NCBI GenBank assembly: GCA_032622095.1
Contig: CP136061.1
Span: 6,768,734 to 6,832,733, forward strand
Origin: Siphonodentalium dalli
Taxonomy: Eukaryota; Mollusca; Scaphopoda; Gadilida; Siphonodentaliidae
Direction: 5' to 3'
Length of the DNA stretch: 64,000 nt
In this document: in pieces, positions 22,235-33,683 of the stretch
How the letters are laid out: the number at the start of each line of letters is the position of its first letter
How positions within the stretch are numbered: the first letter of the stretch is position 1
The notes under the pieces: model-generated
What the model saw: the letters and a program-made list of their open reading frames with translations, nothing else
The model's database searches: none
What the model was told of the DNA's origin: nothing
Made by a program: the position numbers and the translations under genes

Positions 22235-22664
22235 TTTTGAGATTATGAAAATTGAAATAAGCACAAACTCAAGATTTCTATATGATTCTGATATCAAAAT
22301 GATGAGGTTACTGATAACTTTATGCGTGTACATATTCAAGTATATGGCTATGGCATACATGTGAACATTTAAATATTGAATAAAATACTACATGACACGT
22401 ACTATGTTGACTCCTATACTTGACCTGCTATAAAAATAATTTGTTTTGCCAAAGTTTATGTTTTGCTCAGAGTTCCGCCTGCACTATTATTTGGGTCTGC
22501 ACTTTTATTAACTTTCAATGGAATTTCCCCCTGCACTATTATTTGGGCCTGCACTTTTATTTGGAGCCCGAGAGTATGGACAACAATTCTAAAAATATCA
22601 TGACGATTGGGGAGTTAAATAGAAGCTATATATACTCCATTCACACAATCTGTGTCAGCACAAA

Positions 22665-22960
22665 ATCAAGCCAGAGTTTAGTGTGTCTGTCATTTGCAGA
22701 ATGAGGTCACCAGAGGGTGAATTTAGTGACACTATCCCACATATGGGGCTAGCATCACTAAATTCACCCTCTGGGGACCTCATTCTGCTTAGGCCTCATC
22801 TTCTCTGGAAAGTTTCTTTATTGTCAAATTTCTATATAAACTTCTTGACATAGATTCTATATCTTTTTTAGTTTAGTTTTTCTATATCCCCAAATTGGCA
22901 GACGACATATTAAGCTAACTTTCAAAGTGATTTTGATTTAGCCAAATAACAACATTAAAA
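22665..22960. mobile_element. Family D MITE, right part degraded
   Basis: Left end AGAGTTTAGTGTGTCTGTCATTTGCAGAATG and the full D hairpin (22699..22788), then the internal aggcctcatcttctctggaa..ccaaattggcagacgacat block shared with 57510..57950. Confidence 0.75.
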
Positions 22961-22994
22961 TTACGCTTGGTTAACTCCAATTTACGTTTTTTTA

Positions 22995-23360
22995 CCCTGT
23001 GCCAATGCATTCTCTTATATATGCGAGTCGAACATAGGTCGCCTCGCATATATAAGAGAATGCATTGGCCTAACAATTTTTTACAATTTTAATAATTTTT
23101 TCTTGTATTCTGTAACAATTTTATAATTTCACCCATACAGAGCCCCAGACAAACATGAGCAGACGACACTCTTCTATATGCTTCTATATATGTGTGGGGC
23201 TCCCTGCAGGGTAATGGATGTTTTTTTATTTTATGTCCTAAAAATTTTAAGAAACATTTATTTAAAACAAATGATAAAAAATTGTTAGGCCAATGCATTC
23301 TCTTATATATGTGAGGCGACCTATGGTCGACTCGCATATATAAGAGAATGCATTGGCACA
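22995..23360. mobile_element. Two A/B hairpins and a family C hairpin
   Basis: Hairpin modules are at 23000..23071 and 23286..23360 in opposite orientation, with a family C hairpin (23128..23216) between. The ends acgtttttttaccctgtgcc and ggcacagggtcaactttgaaacg form the outer inverted pair. It is a composite of two families. Confidence 0.7.
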
Positions 23361-23362
23361 GG

Positions 23363-23824
23363 GTCAACTTTGAAACGTTTACTAATTGCGACATTGTCCA
23401 AACTCCATGCAGGGTTTACCTCCATTTTTGATTATCTCAAAGAACTTGCTCTCTTAGCCTCTCTATGTCTTCAATTAGAAGACGAAGAACATTTTTTCCT
23501 TTTCTGTATGAAGAATATTAACCAAAGAAATAATTTATTTCTAAAACTCAATCAACAAGTGGAACCAAAAACTTTACAAGGATCAAAAGAATCTTTCAAT
23601 AATTTTCTATGTCTTCTTGGCCCATCCAAGCACGTGAAACAAAATTGATATGTGAATTTATTTCATGTTCTCTAGACTGACAGGGTCCTCCACAGATGTT
23701 TCACCTATTATAGTCAATTTATAGTCACCAAATATATGATTTCTTTCTCGGATATATATTGTATATATTATGTTAGGACAGACATTTTATGGTTTGTTTT
23801 AATAAATCTTATCTTATCTTATCT
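23363..23824 (+). pseudogene. 3' end of a non-LTR retrotransposon (CR1/jockey-like), frameshifted
   Basis: The frame reads LKRLLIATLSKLHAGFTSIF, then EDEEHFFLFCMKNINQRNNL, which fits the C-terminal zinc-knuckle-like tail of CR1/jockey-class ORF2 (family pattern C..EDTEHFFLFC..QR..L). The frame breaks near 23636: the normal ending TKLICEFISCSLD-stop is in another frame and stops at 23680. A short 3' UTR ends in aataaatcttatcttatctt, a microsatellite tail typical of these elements. The reverse transcriptase domain is absent (5' truncated). Confidence 0.7.
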
Positions 23825-23894
23825 GATTTGGTAAGGAAGTATGACTGGTGCACTCTGGTTACGATTGACATTTGTCCAAGATATATTATCTCAG

Positions 23895-23999
23895 GGAGAG
23901 CTTTCCGATGAATGGCAACAAGCCATATTTCCGACTAAATCCTGAAAAGTTACCCATAATTCTGCTGTAGAAGAGTCGATTACTTAGAGCATTACTGTA
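23895..23999. mobile_element. Family E MITE, right half only
   Basis: GAGAGCTTTCCGATGAATGG..CATAATTCTGCTGTAGAAGAGTCGATTACTTAGAGCATTACTG; the left arm is missing. Confidence 0.8.
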
Positions 24000-25183
24000 T
24001 GTCAAAATATTATTTTGACATCTCAACATATATTCTCGAGATCTCGACATATAATTAGTCTTGACATATGACCTCGAGATAATATTTTAATATCTCAAGA
24101 TGCTTTGTTGAGATTTCTAGATAATAACTCGGTGGAAAAAATGTATTAACCATGTCGCAAATCAGCCACGTAAGATTTGATCAATCTGCATGAGTACCCT
24201 ATTACTAGTAGTCATTGTTGAGCGTTCACTCAACTTCATTGTTCATTGCATTTTTCAACCACCAGTGGCATACAAATTTGAATCAGGTGGTGTAGTGGGG
24301 CAATATTTACGATCTCAAATTTGCAAAATATGATGAAATTTCAGCTAACTTACAATTTTATGATTTACTGCAGATTTTAATGACAATAAAGTTGACCTGC
24401 GATATAATATAAATGTTATTTTACAGTGATTTTTATTTTGTAATAAAAATTGCAAAGGGATTCTATATTCCGAGTCCCGTTTTCATAGACAATTTCTTCA
24501 GTATTTTCAACATGCAATACAACTAATTATATATTAAATTGAATTTTTAAATTATATTTAAAAATTCAATTTAATAGATAAATGAAAGTTACATACTGGT
24601 ATATAATTTTAAAAGTGTCATTTTTTTTTATCCATTTAGATTTTAGCAACAAAATTATAACTATTTACAACAAAGTTACACGTAAAACACATCGTAGATG
24701 CTCCAGTCATCAATACAGCCACTTGAAAAATTTGGACAAATTTAACCTTTTCACCCAATAATGTATGAATGAAATCCAATGTTTTCGCATATGTACATGT
24801 ATCTGACATGAAAACGTTTATCACAGCGTGTATCAACTAAATTAGAGGTATTGAATGTTAACTGTGAATTATTCCATAATATTTCCCTTGTCAATTTAGG
24901 TGTTCATGTGTACGGTGATGGAGTAAACACGTGATTGCAGATGTTGCCATGAGATGGAGAAAGTCGACGCCAAGTTGAAGCAAGAGACCACAGCTTTTAC
25001 CGAGGAAGAAGGACACTTTAAGTGCATAACCAAGACTATCCCAATCATGAGTGTGTGTTTGGACCAATGGGTACTTGAAGTTGCATGGTTAGGATGTCAG
25101 CAGCAATATAGTCATCTTCACGTCAAGTACAGACATAAAAAATACAGTTTATTCGGTGGTGCTATGGCTACCTTGGTTTACAT

Positions 25184-25395
25184 ACAGTAGTGTCATAAAT
25201 AATCGACTACTTAACAGCAGAATTATAGGTAATTTTTCAAGATTTAGTCGGAAATAAGGCTTGTTGTAATTCATCGGAAAGCTCTCAGTGAGAGCTTTCC
25301 GATGAATGGCAACAAGCCACATTTCAGACTAAATCCGGAAAATTTCCCATAATTCTGCTGTGGTTAAGGAGTCGATTATTTAGGGTATTACTGTA
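25184..25395. mobile_element. Family E MITE, near-complete
   Basis: ACAGTAGTGTCATAAATAATCG..to..GATTATTTAGGGTATTACTGT with a loop at ctcagtgagag; the whole element is a hairpin. Confidence 0.85.
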
Positions 25396-25491
25396 ACTGC
25401 AGACCTCTTTCATCGTGTACAGCGAATGCCATCAGGCATGATTTCCCGAATGATGGGGTGAATTACAGGGTCCTACCTGATTTACAGAGTG

Positions 25492-25672
25492 AACAGAATT
25501 ATGGGTAACTTTTCAGGATTTTGTGGGAAATATGGCTTGTTGCCATTCATCGGAAAGCTCTTGGGAACAGCTTTCCAATGAATGGCAACAAGCCATATTT
25601 CCGACCAATTCTGAAAAGTTACCCATAATTCTGCTGTGGTTAAGGAGTCTATTATTTAGAGCATTACTGTAG
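25492..25672. mobile_element. Family E MITE, left end truncated, starting a tandem array
   Basis: The arms from AACAGAATTATGGGTAAC to the right terminus GAGCATTACTGT. The right terminus is the first part of the next array's unit. Confidence 0.85.
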
Positions 25673-26275
25673 CTCCAGTTAAAGGTATATATAGTGCAAG
25701 CCTGAGTTTAGTGTGTATAACCCATAGAGAGCCCCACATAGACTGGAGCAGACGACACTCCACAGTGCATGCTTCCAACTGTGTGGGGCTCCCTGTGGGT
25801 TAAACATTAGAGCATTACTGTAGCTCCAGTTAAATGCATATACATGTATAGTGCAAGCCTGAGTTTAGTGTGTATAACCCATAGAGAGCCCCACATAGAC
25901 TGGAGCAGACGACACTCCATAGTCCATGCTTCCAACTGTGTGGGGCTCCCTGTGGGTTAAACATTAGAGCATTACTGTAGCTCCAGTTAAAGGTATATAT
26001 AGTGCAAGCCTGAGTTTAGTGTGTATAACCCATAGAGAGCCCCACATAGACTGGAGCAGACGACACTCCACAGTGCATGCTTCCAACTGTGTGGGGCTCC
26101 CTGTGGGTTAAACATTAGAGCATTACTGTAGCTCCAGTTAAATGCATATACATGTATAGTGCAAGCCTGAGTTTAGTGTGTATAACCCATAGAGAGCCCC
26201 ACATAGACTGGAGCAGACGACACTCCATAGTCCATGCTTCCAACTGTGTGGGGCTCCCAGTGGGTTAAACATTAG
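25659..26275. repeat. Tandem array of MITE E end plus family C hairpin (alternating 150/157 bp)
   Basis: Four units start with agagcattactgtagctcc at 25659, 25809, 25966 and 26117. Each holds a gagccccacatagactggag..gtggggctccctgtgggtta hairpin. Units 1 and 3 share ggtatatatag and cacagtgcatgc; units 2 and 4 share atgcatatacatgtatag and catagtccatgc, so a dimer was duplicated. Confidence 0.92.
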
Positions 26276-26887
26276 ACAATTGTGTGTAGAAACTAACAGT
26301 TCATGCTCCAATCGCTGTGTCCCATGTTTGATAAATTTCATAATAATATTATTAAAATGCGAGGTACAGAATGATTTATGTGAGGGTGTAACTTTTTTAT
26401 GTGTTCATTCTCCAGAAGAAGAAAAATTATTTTGTGACAGGGGTTACACTAATACATGCCGAATGAAAATTGATATTGTCTCAATGTCCCCTTACCTTGA
26501 ATTATTGCTGCACTTCGTTATTATCTAAATCAACATTCGGATAAACCAGTCTCACTTAATTAATGCAGTCGATATCAGATAGAGAGTAGTAATGAGATGC
26601 TTTTTATAATTATCATGGAAAAATAGGGGTTTAGGCATCTGATCATTTTATATCATGGTGATTTTATTGCATTGTGTTTTATGGCAGGGTTCCTGTAATA
26701 AAGACCCAGTTTTGGTTCCCAAAAAAATTAAACGGAATGTAAATCAATATAAAAAGAGTTGATTTGTGCAGTTCTGGTTGTGTATTTAATTTCCGAATAC
26801 CAGTCACCAATTTCAAAACTGCAACAGAATGAAAGCTCATACATAGGATAGAAGGGTACGCACTGCGTTCATGACTGAACTACCCTG

Positions 26888-27939
26888 CTGGACAAAACAA
26901 GTGTCCACTTAACCGCGGTGCGGTTAGCATTGCCACCGCGGCTTAAATGCAACTACACCGCAGCTAAGGCCAAAGAAAAAAGATACTATGTTTCCGTACA
27001 TCGACCGACCCTAAAAATAACCCGCCGACCCTAAACTTTTTATTGATATTTTGAGAAAAAGTCAAAATTTTCGCAATTTTAATTTCCTGAGAGTGGATCT
27101 CCTGCCTGCTTTATGTCTTGTTTGGGACTTATGGAACACTATCAACAGACATGGTGGGTGTGTATCTGTATATATACATGTAAAGAGGTTATCACTGCAT
27201 ATATTAGGGGTATACATGTAGCTACTGTTTCCAAAAACCAGGCATGCTCGGTGGGTGTACTGGCTACCCCCAGACAATGGGATGTAATCGTCACAATACA
27301 TGTACGGTATAATGGCGGTATTATTGGTAAAATTCTTATAAAAAGTTAGTGACATCAATTTTGTACGAAGTTTATAGCCAAATTTATGAAAATGTGGTAT
27401 TAGATATAATAAAAAACATACGTAAGCATGAAGTAAGTTTGATTTTTTATCAATCTTAATGTATATTTCCACTGTGTTGATCAAGTAATACTTTCCCCAT
27501 GGCACGGGTTGGCATTTTATGTCACTTTGGTCGAAGTAGTTCAATATTTCTGCAGCTGGATAAAAAATATCAAAATAAAATAAAATAAATTCCCTACCTA
27601 CCTACCCTAAATTTTTCGCTATGTTACCGGAAACATACAATCTTTTTTCTTTGGCCTAACTACAGTTGGGCCGCGGTGTACTTGCCGATCGGCCATGGTG
27701 TAGTTGCCGCGGTGTACGTTCATTTAACTGAAAAAAGACGATACAAACCAGAAATCTAACCACGGTGTACATGCCGTTCAGCCGCGGTGTAGTTGCCTTT
27801 CGGTCGCAGTGTACTTGCTGTTCGGCCGCGGAGTACTTGCCGTTCGGCCGCAGTGCTCAACTGCAGTTACAAACTCTGACACCTGCGCCCGAACGGCAAA
27901 CAACACACCGCGGTGCCAATGGACACTTGTTTTGTCCAG
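26888..27939. mobile_element. Transposon with CTGGACAAAACAAGTGTCC ends, interrupted by a TAA-flanked element
   Basis: The ends CTGGACAAAACAAGTGTCCA and TGGACACTTGTTTTGTCCAG are a perfect 20-bp TIR. The inside is made of ccgcggtgtagttgccgttcgg-type repeats on both sides (26921..26964, 27665..27920), so without its insertion it is about 360 bp. The superfamily is unknown and the target duplication unresolved. Confidence 0.8.
26968..27656. mobile_element. PIF/Harbinger-like non-autonomous element, TAA target site
   Basis: The ends GGCCAAAGAAAAAAGAT and ATCTTTTTTCTTTGGCC are perfect inverted repeats, followed by actatgtttccg/cggaaacata. TAA flanks both sides (26965..26967, 27657..27659), the 3-bp TWA site used by PIF/Harbinger. 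The interior has a 160-codon minus-strand open frame (27062..27544) that I do not recognise. Confidence 0.8.
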
Positions 27940-27944
27940 TGGGG

Positions 27945-28070
27945 TATATTAATGGTTCTTTGTAATCATATCGTTTGTCACTTTTGTCAAGAAATTTATC
28001 TAATGTGCTTATGAATTCGAACAGGCTTTCCGCAGTAACCATTTATGATGGTAATTTATTCCAGAGATCA
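27945..28070 (-). pseudogene. C-terminal fragment of a non-LTR retrotransposon reverse transcriptase
   Basis: The minus-strand reading DLWNKLPSS-stop-MVTAESLFEFISTLDKFLDK then RYDYKEPL resembles the widespread ending of LINE ORF2 proteins (W-N-x-L-P..V..A.S...F...LDK). It has an in-frame stop and is truncated on both sides. The left side is cut exactly by the element ending at 27939. Confidence 0.5.
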
Positions 28071-28505
28071 TATTCTATCAGTACAAACCCTGGGAACTTT
28101 GTGATATTCCAACCTAGTGAACCTACATTGTATTCTGACAGGGAATTTTATAGCATTGAACAAACAAGACAGGGTATATATATCTTTGTTAATACTTGTT
28201 CCTCGATAATCAACTTCACAGCAGGCGGTGGTCTCGGCTAGAGATGTCATGCTTTTTTTGTTACTTTTGTGTCAAGAGTTGAAATCGTAATAAACAATGA
28301 ATTAATTACCTGAAAGAAATTCCATGTATAAAGACACTTTGAGTCTTACAGACATTGCATGCTGATGCCGAGATTCAATTAAATGCACATGTTGATTATC
28401 TGATATTGCAACGAAAAGTATACTTCTTTTAGGAACTGCATGTCGAACTAATGAACCCTATTTCGAGTTGGGACCTTTACCTACAGACTGCAGTGAAATA
28501 CATAA

Positions 28506-28918
28506 TTAACCCTTTCAGTGCCAGGGGCCGATCTCATCGGCCCTAATTTACGGTCTGTAAAATCGGCCCTAAAAAAAGATTTTTTTGGGTTGAATTTTGT
28601 TTGGGTATGCTTAAGCATGCTATAGCGAATTTAAAAACAAACTGGATAAAACCTTAGGGGCATGTTATAACTCAAAACTATCACCAAGTATTCATAGTAA
28701 TAATTTTGATGCCCATGAAAAACGTAAGATTCCCTGGCAATAAACCTACAAAATAAGTCTGTTAAAGAATATCAGAAAAATTATTAAAATTGTTAAAAAT
28801 AATAACAAATGATGAAAAAATTGTTAGGCCAATACATTCTCTTACATATTTAAGAGAATGCATTGGCACAGGGTATATGGGTTGATACAAAAATCGGACC
28901 TGGCACTGAAAGGGTTAA
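28506..28918. mobile_element. Family B MITE (piggyBac-like), complete copy
   Basis: TTAA|CCCTTTCAGTGCCAGG and CCTGGCACTGAAAGGG|TTAA. It contains ccgatctcatcggccc, the ttttgggttgaattttgttt body and a shortened A/B hairpin (28827..28868). 413 bp including target sites. Confidence 0.9.
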
Positions 28919-28954
28919 AGACATATTATGGACTTGTTCGGGTGCGTTAAACTG

Positions 28955-29277
28955 TTGAGTTAGTATTCAGGCACTACGCCAACAGGAAGAATGTAGCATT
29001 CTAATAAATTGCGGAAAATTTCCAGCAAATCTACCGTACCTCTCCATAGAAACCATCATCTGAACTACGCTCAATTGTAAATATTTACATCTCGATTCGG
29101 GACGCAACTATCGGCGACAAAGTAACGAAAACGATTTTCGCCATCGAGAGTCACTGAATTTAATTAATATATAATAATGACGGTGTGTGTTGTCAGTTTG
29201 GATTTAATATTTGTAAAAATAACTACTTTGAGCAACATTATCATCCATTTCTATTTGATCACCCAATCACATCACTT
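28955..29277. repeat. Inverted-repeat partner of 36440..36720
   Basis: gacggtgtgtgttgtcag, ctacgctcaattgtaaatatttac and cctctccatagaaacc occur in reverse complement at 36480..36660. The right edge (catttctatttgatcacc..cacatcact) is the inverse of the 55-bp array unit at 35646. A family A MITE is inserted at its end (29277). Confidence 0.8.
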
Positions 29278-29667
29278 TAACCCTTTACCCAACAAACCGG
29301 CCAAATAAAGCTTCAACAGCCTAAAATATCTTCGGTCTGTCTCAATAGAACCATACAAATATGGATATCATTGGAATCGGCTCCTTGACCACATTGTGAT
29401 AGTTACAGTTATGCCCTGTGCCAATGCATTCTCTTATATATGCGAGTCGACCATAGGTCGCCTCGCATATATAAGAGAATGCATTGGCCTAAAAAAACTC
29501 TTTTTTTTAACACTTTTTACCATTTTTTCTTACATTCTTTAACAATTTTTTAATTTTTAATGTGTTAAGCCAATGCATTCTCTTATATATGTGAGGCAAC
29601 CTATGGTCGACTCGCATATATAAGAGAATGCATTGGCACAGGGCCCTTCTGTTGGGTAAAGGGTTAA
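29277..29667. mobile_element. Family A MITE, copy 2 (inverted)
   Basis: TTAA|CCCTTTACCCAACA..TGTTGGGTAAAGGG|TTAA; the body is in the opposite orientation to copy 1. Two hairpin modules at 29418..29487 and 29568..29637. Confidence 0.9.
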
Positions 29668-30215
29668 GGAAGAGATATTACCTGCACTGCTTTTTCAATT
29701 TCTTAACATCAAAAAGTTCCTAGATTTTGTACTGGTGGATTATGATCTCTACCTGTGTAGCTAAGTAGAGAGATTCATGGCATGATCTATCACCCGCCCC
29801 CACCACGACCTTCAGCATGGTGCTTCAGCCACCCCTGGCTGGAAGCTGTGGCTTGGAAGTGGGAGGAACGTTACACCATTGTACAATGTCAATTTTTTGG
29901 TGACCCATAATCATAAATATAGATGTTTACATTTTATCACATGAACTTCAGCTATACAATTTAGAACTAGTCAAACAAGTGTCAATTTTCTCAAAATTTT
30001 ATTTTTAGCATTGAATAGATATCTACATTAATTTACAAAGTCAGTGACCATGCTAAACTTATTTCAGATTTATGGTCCATTATACAGAATGTCAATAAAA
30101 CTGTCTTTCATTGAAAAAGACTAAACAGCAATTAAAAATAACCCTTTGGGGCATGCACTGTGTTCAGAAACACTTCAAACAGTGTTATATTTACATACTT
30201 ATTATAACTTGTCCA

Positions 30216-30334
30216 AAAATTAAGACTATTCGGATTAAGATATATTTTAATATTGGACATTTACGTTTATTTGGATTAAGATAAACGTAAATGGGCAAAT
30301 ATTAAAATATAGCTTAATCCGAATAGTCTAATTT
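30216..30334. repeat. 119-bp palindrome next to exon 1
   Basis: ttaagactattcggattaag..aaacgtaaatg arms of about 55 bases around tttggattaag. It ends 38 bases from the exon 1 donor (on the intron side). Confidence 0.85.
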
Positions 30335-30372
30335 GTTGGACTAATTTTAACAGTGAAAAACAAGTGACTTAC

Positions 30373-30479
30373 CCCGAATTGCTGGCATTGGTTGCGCGTA
30401 TGCTGTGAATACGTAATTTGTTAGCAATGTCTTTCAATTCTTGCAGCATCCTTGCATCGGGTCGGTGATAATCTGTCAT
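30373..30479 (-). CDS. TKT: Transketolase, coding exon 1 with start codon
   Basis: On the minus strand the ATG at 30479 opens [20 protein letters not shown] followed by [15 protein letters not shown] and two bases (GG) of the Gly completed by exon 2. This is the normal N-terminus of animal cytosolic transketolase, with the conserved [16 protein letters not shown] helix and no targeting peptide. The donor is GG|gtaagt (30367..30372). No upstream in-frame ATG is needed, because the family starts at this point. Intron 1, about 21.5 kb, follows downstream of this exon (8892..30372). A 119-bp perfect-looking palindrome (30216..30334) lies just inside it. Confidence 0.95.
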
Positions 30480-30720
30480 AGTGAAGAAGTTCTAATCCAC
30501 CGGGATGATATAAAGGTACAAAAATCGAGAAAATAAGTGCAGAGATTCGCTCAGACCGACCGGCGAAAACGGAATGACCGAGTCAAGAATAATCGGAAGC
30601 ACGTGTTGTGTCACGTGGTCGTATCAATTTAACTTTCGCGGCAAAGTCAAACTTCAAAGAGTCGCCGCCAAAGATCAAAGGTAAAGTATCGGCACGGTTA
30701 AATGTTATTTGGTGTGTGGT
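30480..30720 (-). promoter_or_regulatory. Putative transketolase promoter and 5' UTR with paired CACGTG E-boxes
   Basis: Upstream of the start codon there is a region richer in CpG than its surroundings. It holds two perfect CACGTG E-boxes at 30600..30605 and 30612..30617 with a 6-bp spacer, plus a CGGAAG ETS-like core just before them. No TATA box is obvious at a fixed distance. bHLH factors such as MondoA/ChREBP-Mlx, CLOCK-BMAL1 or Max partners bind such sites in other animals; ChREBP elements usually have a 5-bp spacer, while 6 to 7 bp is typical of tandem clock E-boxes. The motifs are seen; their use is inferred. Confidence 0.6.
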
Positions 30721-32820
30721 AAACTTTAAAACTACTAAATACACATTTACCATTTCATAAAACTTTACCTATATGCCCTAAACTTTCTATTTGAGACAGC
30801 AGAGTTGCCACTGCATTGATAGACCGTGATATGGGTGGAGGATTACAACTTTGGCCAAAATTGTCAGCAGTTGGAAATTTCATGCCTCAAAGAACATTAA
30901 TTGGAAATTTATTACCGCTTAGGGTTGAATTTGTTCTGAAAGTTTTATAGTCCTACCCAAAGTGTCATGAGTGACAATTTTTCATACTTTCGGTCAAAGT
31001 TTTGGACCGAAATGGCAATTAATTGTAATTTTCCAACAATAGGGAGTGTTTTATGTTGTAAATAGTTTGCGGTACCAGTTGAATAATTTTAACCCAAGGG
31101 AGGAGTACAAATTGAATTTTTCATATTGGAAATTTCAGTTTGCTTCAGTCAAGAGGTGGTGCATGCAGTTGGAAATTCCAATGTGGGCCCCACCCCCACG
31201 GAGAACCTCTAGCCACGTCCTGATTTCAGGATGTCACCCCTTTCTTTCCTCGTATAGGCTACATGAGATGTTCGGTTGGTTGTTACGCACTAGTCATACT
31301 CCTTATTGTTAACCGGTCTATATGTATGTATATACTCGGGATTCATATGCCCTATTTTAAAGGAACGGGCGACTTTCGTTGCAGAAATATTCATATTTGT
31401 TCAAATCGCCATCAACGGAAGGAATATTAAAATATATATAGTTTTGTTCATATGCCAAACATAATCAGCGCGTAAATAGTATATATTGTCGTCAAGACGT
31501 ACGGTGGTGTACGTAAACAAGAACATGCTCGAGTTACAGAATTTTTGCTTCTGTTTGCATAACACAGCGCAATTCTATTGGTTAATCACACACAAATGAT
31601 ATAAACGCTCTTTATTATTTCTATATCAGGAAAACAGTAACAAATAACGCTATTTGTGTTTACCATATCCGGATCTAAACAAAAGCCAGGTTTTGTAACG
31701 AATTTTTTTGCCTTTGTGTACATAACAAAGGAAAAACATGTGACAATAACATAGGCCTACTGTTTATGCCATATTTCTGATTGTTATAAGAACAAGGTCT
31801 GTCTATATTTTACTATTATTTCTGTTTATGGCGGTTTTTGACGGAGCTCAATATTTTAACAGCATACCCACCCACCGCGAACGCGGCCCGTCGACCTTCA
31901 ATTATAACTGCACCCCCCCCCCCCCTTGAATCAGAATCAGAATCAGACCAAACACAAGTTTTGCATAATTCCATTTGCACCCCTTCGCACCTCAGTGTTC
32001 GGGCCTATATATTCATAAACCATGGTTCTATATTCCAAGTATGAGAACATTCAGATATTTTTAACCTGAATCTAGTGGTCTATAACTCCAGACAAATGCA
32101 CACGGCTACGGACAAGGGACCAGCAGGACACACTGGGCTGACCATGGAGAAAATTTAGAAAACTATATACAAGAAAATGAAAATCGCAAATCCTAGCATC
32201 TAGACTGACCTCAACTGAAGCTTTCCTAGTGTTGGACATTTCACACTCATACCTCCCCCCCCCCCCCCCCCCCCTCAGGTTGGAAAATGCTCCAACTGAT
32301 GTCCATTTCAATCCACAGTTTGACGAAATGTAGTAAAATATTGTTTTCTTAAACTAATTAGAAGTTTTGTATCGACCACGGGGGAGGGACAATGAAACAC
32401 CGGGTCGACCATGGTTCATAATGTATTTAGAACGTGTTACTAATGTTACTCCCCCACCACATGCACGACTTGTCTAAATGTTGTCTTTCTTTTCTATTGG
32501 GATGCCAGGTTGGAATCAAATTTTGTCAACAATTAGAAAAAGTACCAAGAACTTCTGTAAAAAAAAAATTCAAAATTGTACAGTATAGTTCATATATCCA
32601 TGATATCTCAAGATCACGAGAAAATACCTAATTATTCTTCATTCGTGAAATTTAATGATTATTTTCATTTGTAGAAAGGCAACTACCCATAAATAATTTT
32701 CAATATTTGAGAATTTTAATGTCATGCCTGTTAATCAATGAAAAATTGACTTGAGATGAGTTGTGGGTCATGCATGGCATCATAACCAAGTTAAAGCTGA
32801 CCACCATATCTCTTAACACT
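30721..32820. other. Intergenic sequence without recognised elements
   Basis: AT-rich, with two C runs (31912..31925, 32254..32274). No coding or transposon signal stood out. Confidence 0.5.
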
Positions 32821-32883
32821 GTGGCGGGGTGAAGGAGAAGATCACTCGATGCGCAGACGAGATCTCGGAAACGGGTGGAGCTA

Positions 32884-33678
32884 CACTCTTATAACTAATG
32901 TGTAGAAATGATTACACATCAAATGTGTAAACCCGGTTAATACACATAGCAATGTGTAGTTTTACATACAAATACATTGACAAGTGCCGTTCTACACATA
33001 ATGTGTATATTTTGTTACACATAAGTGTGTAAGAACGTAGACATGCGCATTGCGGTGCCTTCAGTTTCATAGTCTGCTACGTGACGGCCATATTGTTTGA
33101 GTATATGTTTTGGAATACAATCTACAGCGATCGTAGACAAGGACGTAAGTTCAGAATTCCAATTTGTGGGTTTAGTATTAATAGTATATCAGGATTTATT
33201 TGTTAAAACTTTCATGGCGATTACTGCCCTTAGACTCTTGTTATGATTGTTGTAAAAATACTAATATTATGCAATCACGCCTCGACTCTGGTTTGTTCAT
33301 TCAAAGCAAAAACTCACAGTGCAGAACAAAATACTACACACCACTATGCGCCATGAAAGTTTTAACATATAAATCTGCATATATCTTTAATACTATACCC
33401 ACAGGTCGGACTACTGAACTTGCATTTCTTGTCTACAAACTGTGTGTGTAAGAACCTACACAAAATGTGTAAGGGATATGTGTTGATTTTATACACACAG
33501 TTGTGTATAAATGTGTAAAAATATACCCATTTATGTGTAAAAATTGTTACACAATTTGTGTACGAATATGAAACTACACATATACTACACAAATATGTTT
33601 AAGATCAAAATTGAATAATGATTGTGTAGCAGGGCTACACATTTTGTGTAGAAAACCTACACATTAGTCATAAGAGTG
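32884..33678. mobile_element. TA-flanked (Tc1/mariner-type) element with adjacent empty site
   Basis: The ends CACTCTTATAACTAATGTGT and ACACATTAGTCATAAGAGTG are flanked by TA on both sides (32882..32883, 33679..33680). The body is filled with acacat/atgtgt motifs. The flank gatctcggaaacgggtggagc|TA|tcgact recurs uninterrupted at 33780..33808. Confidence 0.9.
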
Positions 33679-33683
33679 TATCG

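Noticed and set aside
21944..22360. 138-codon minus-strand open frame
   Set aside because: Lies over a family B MITE and its hairpin; hydrophobic AT-rich translation, no conserved motif.
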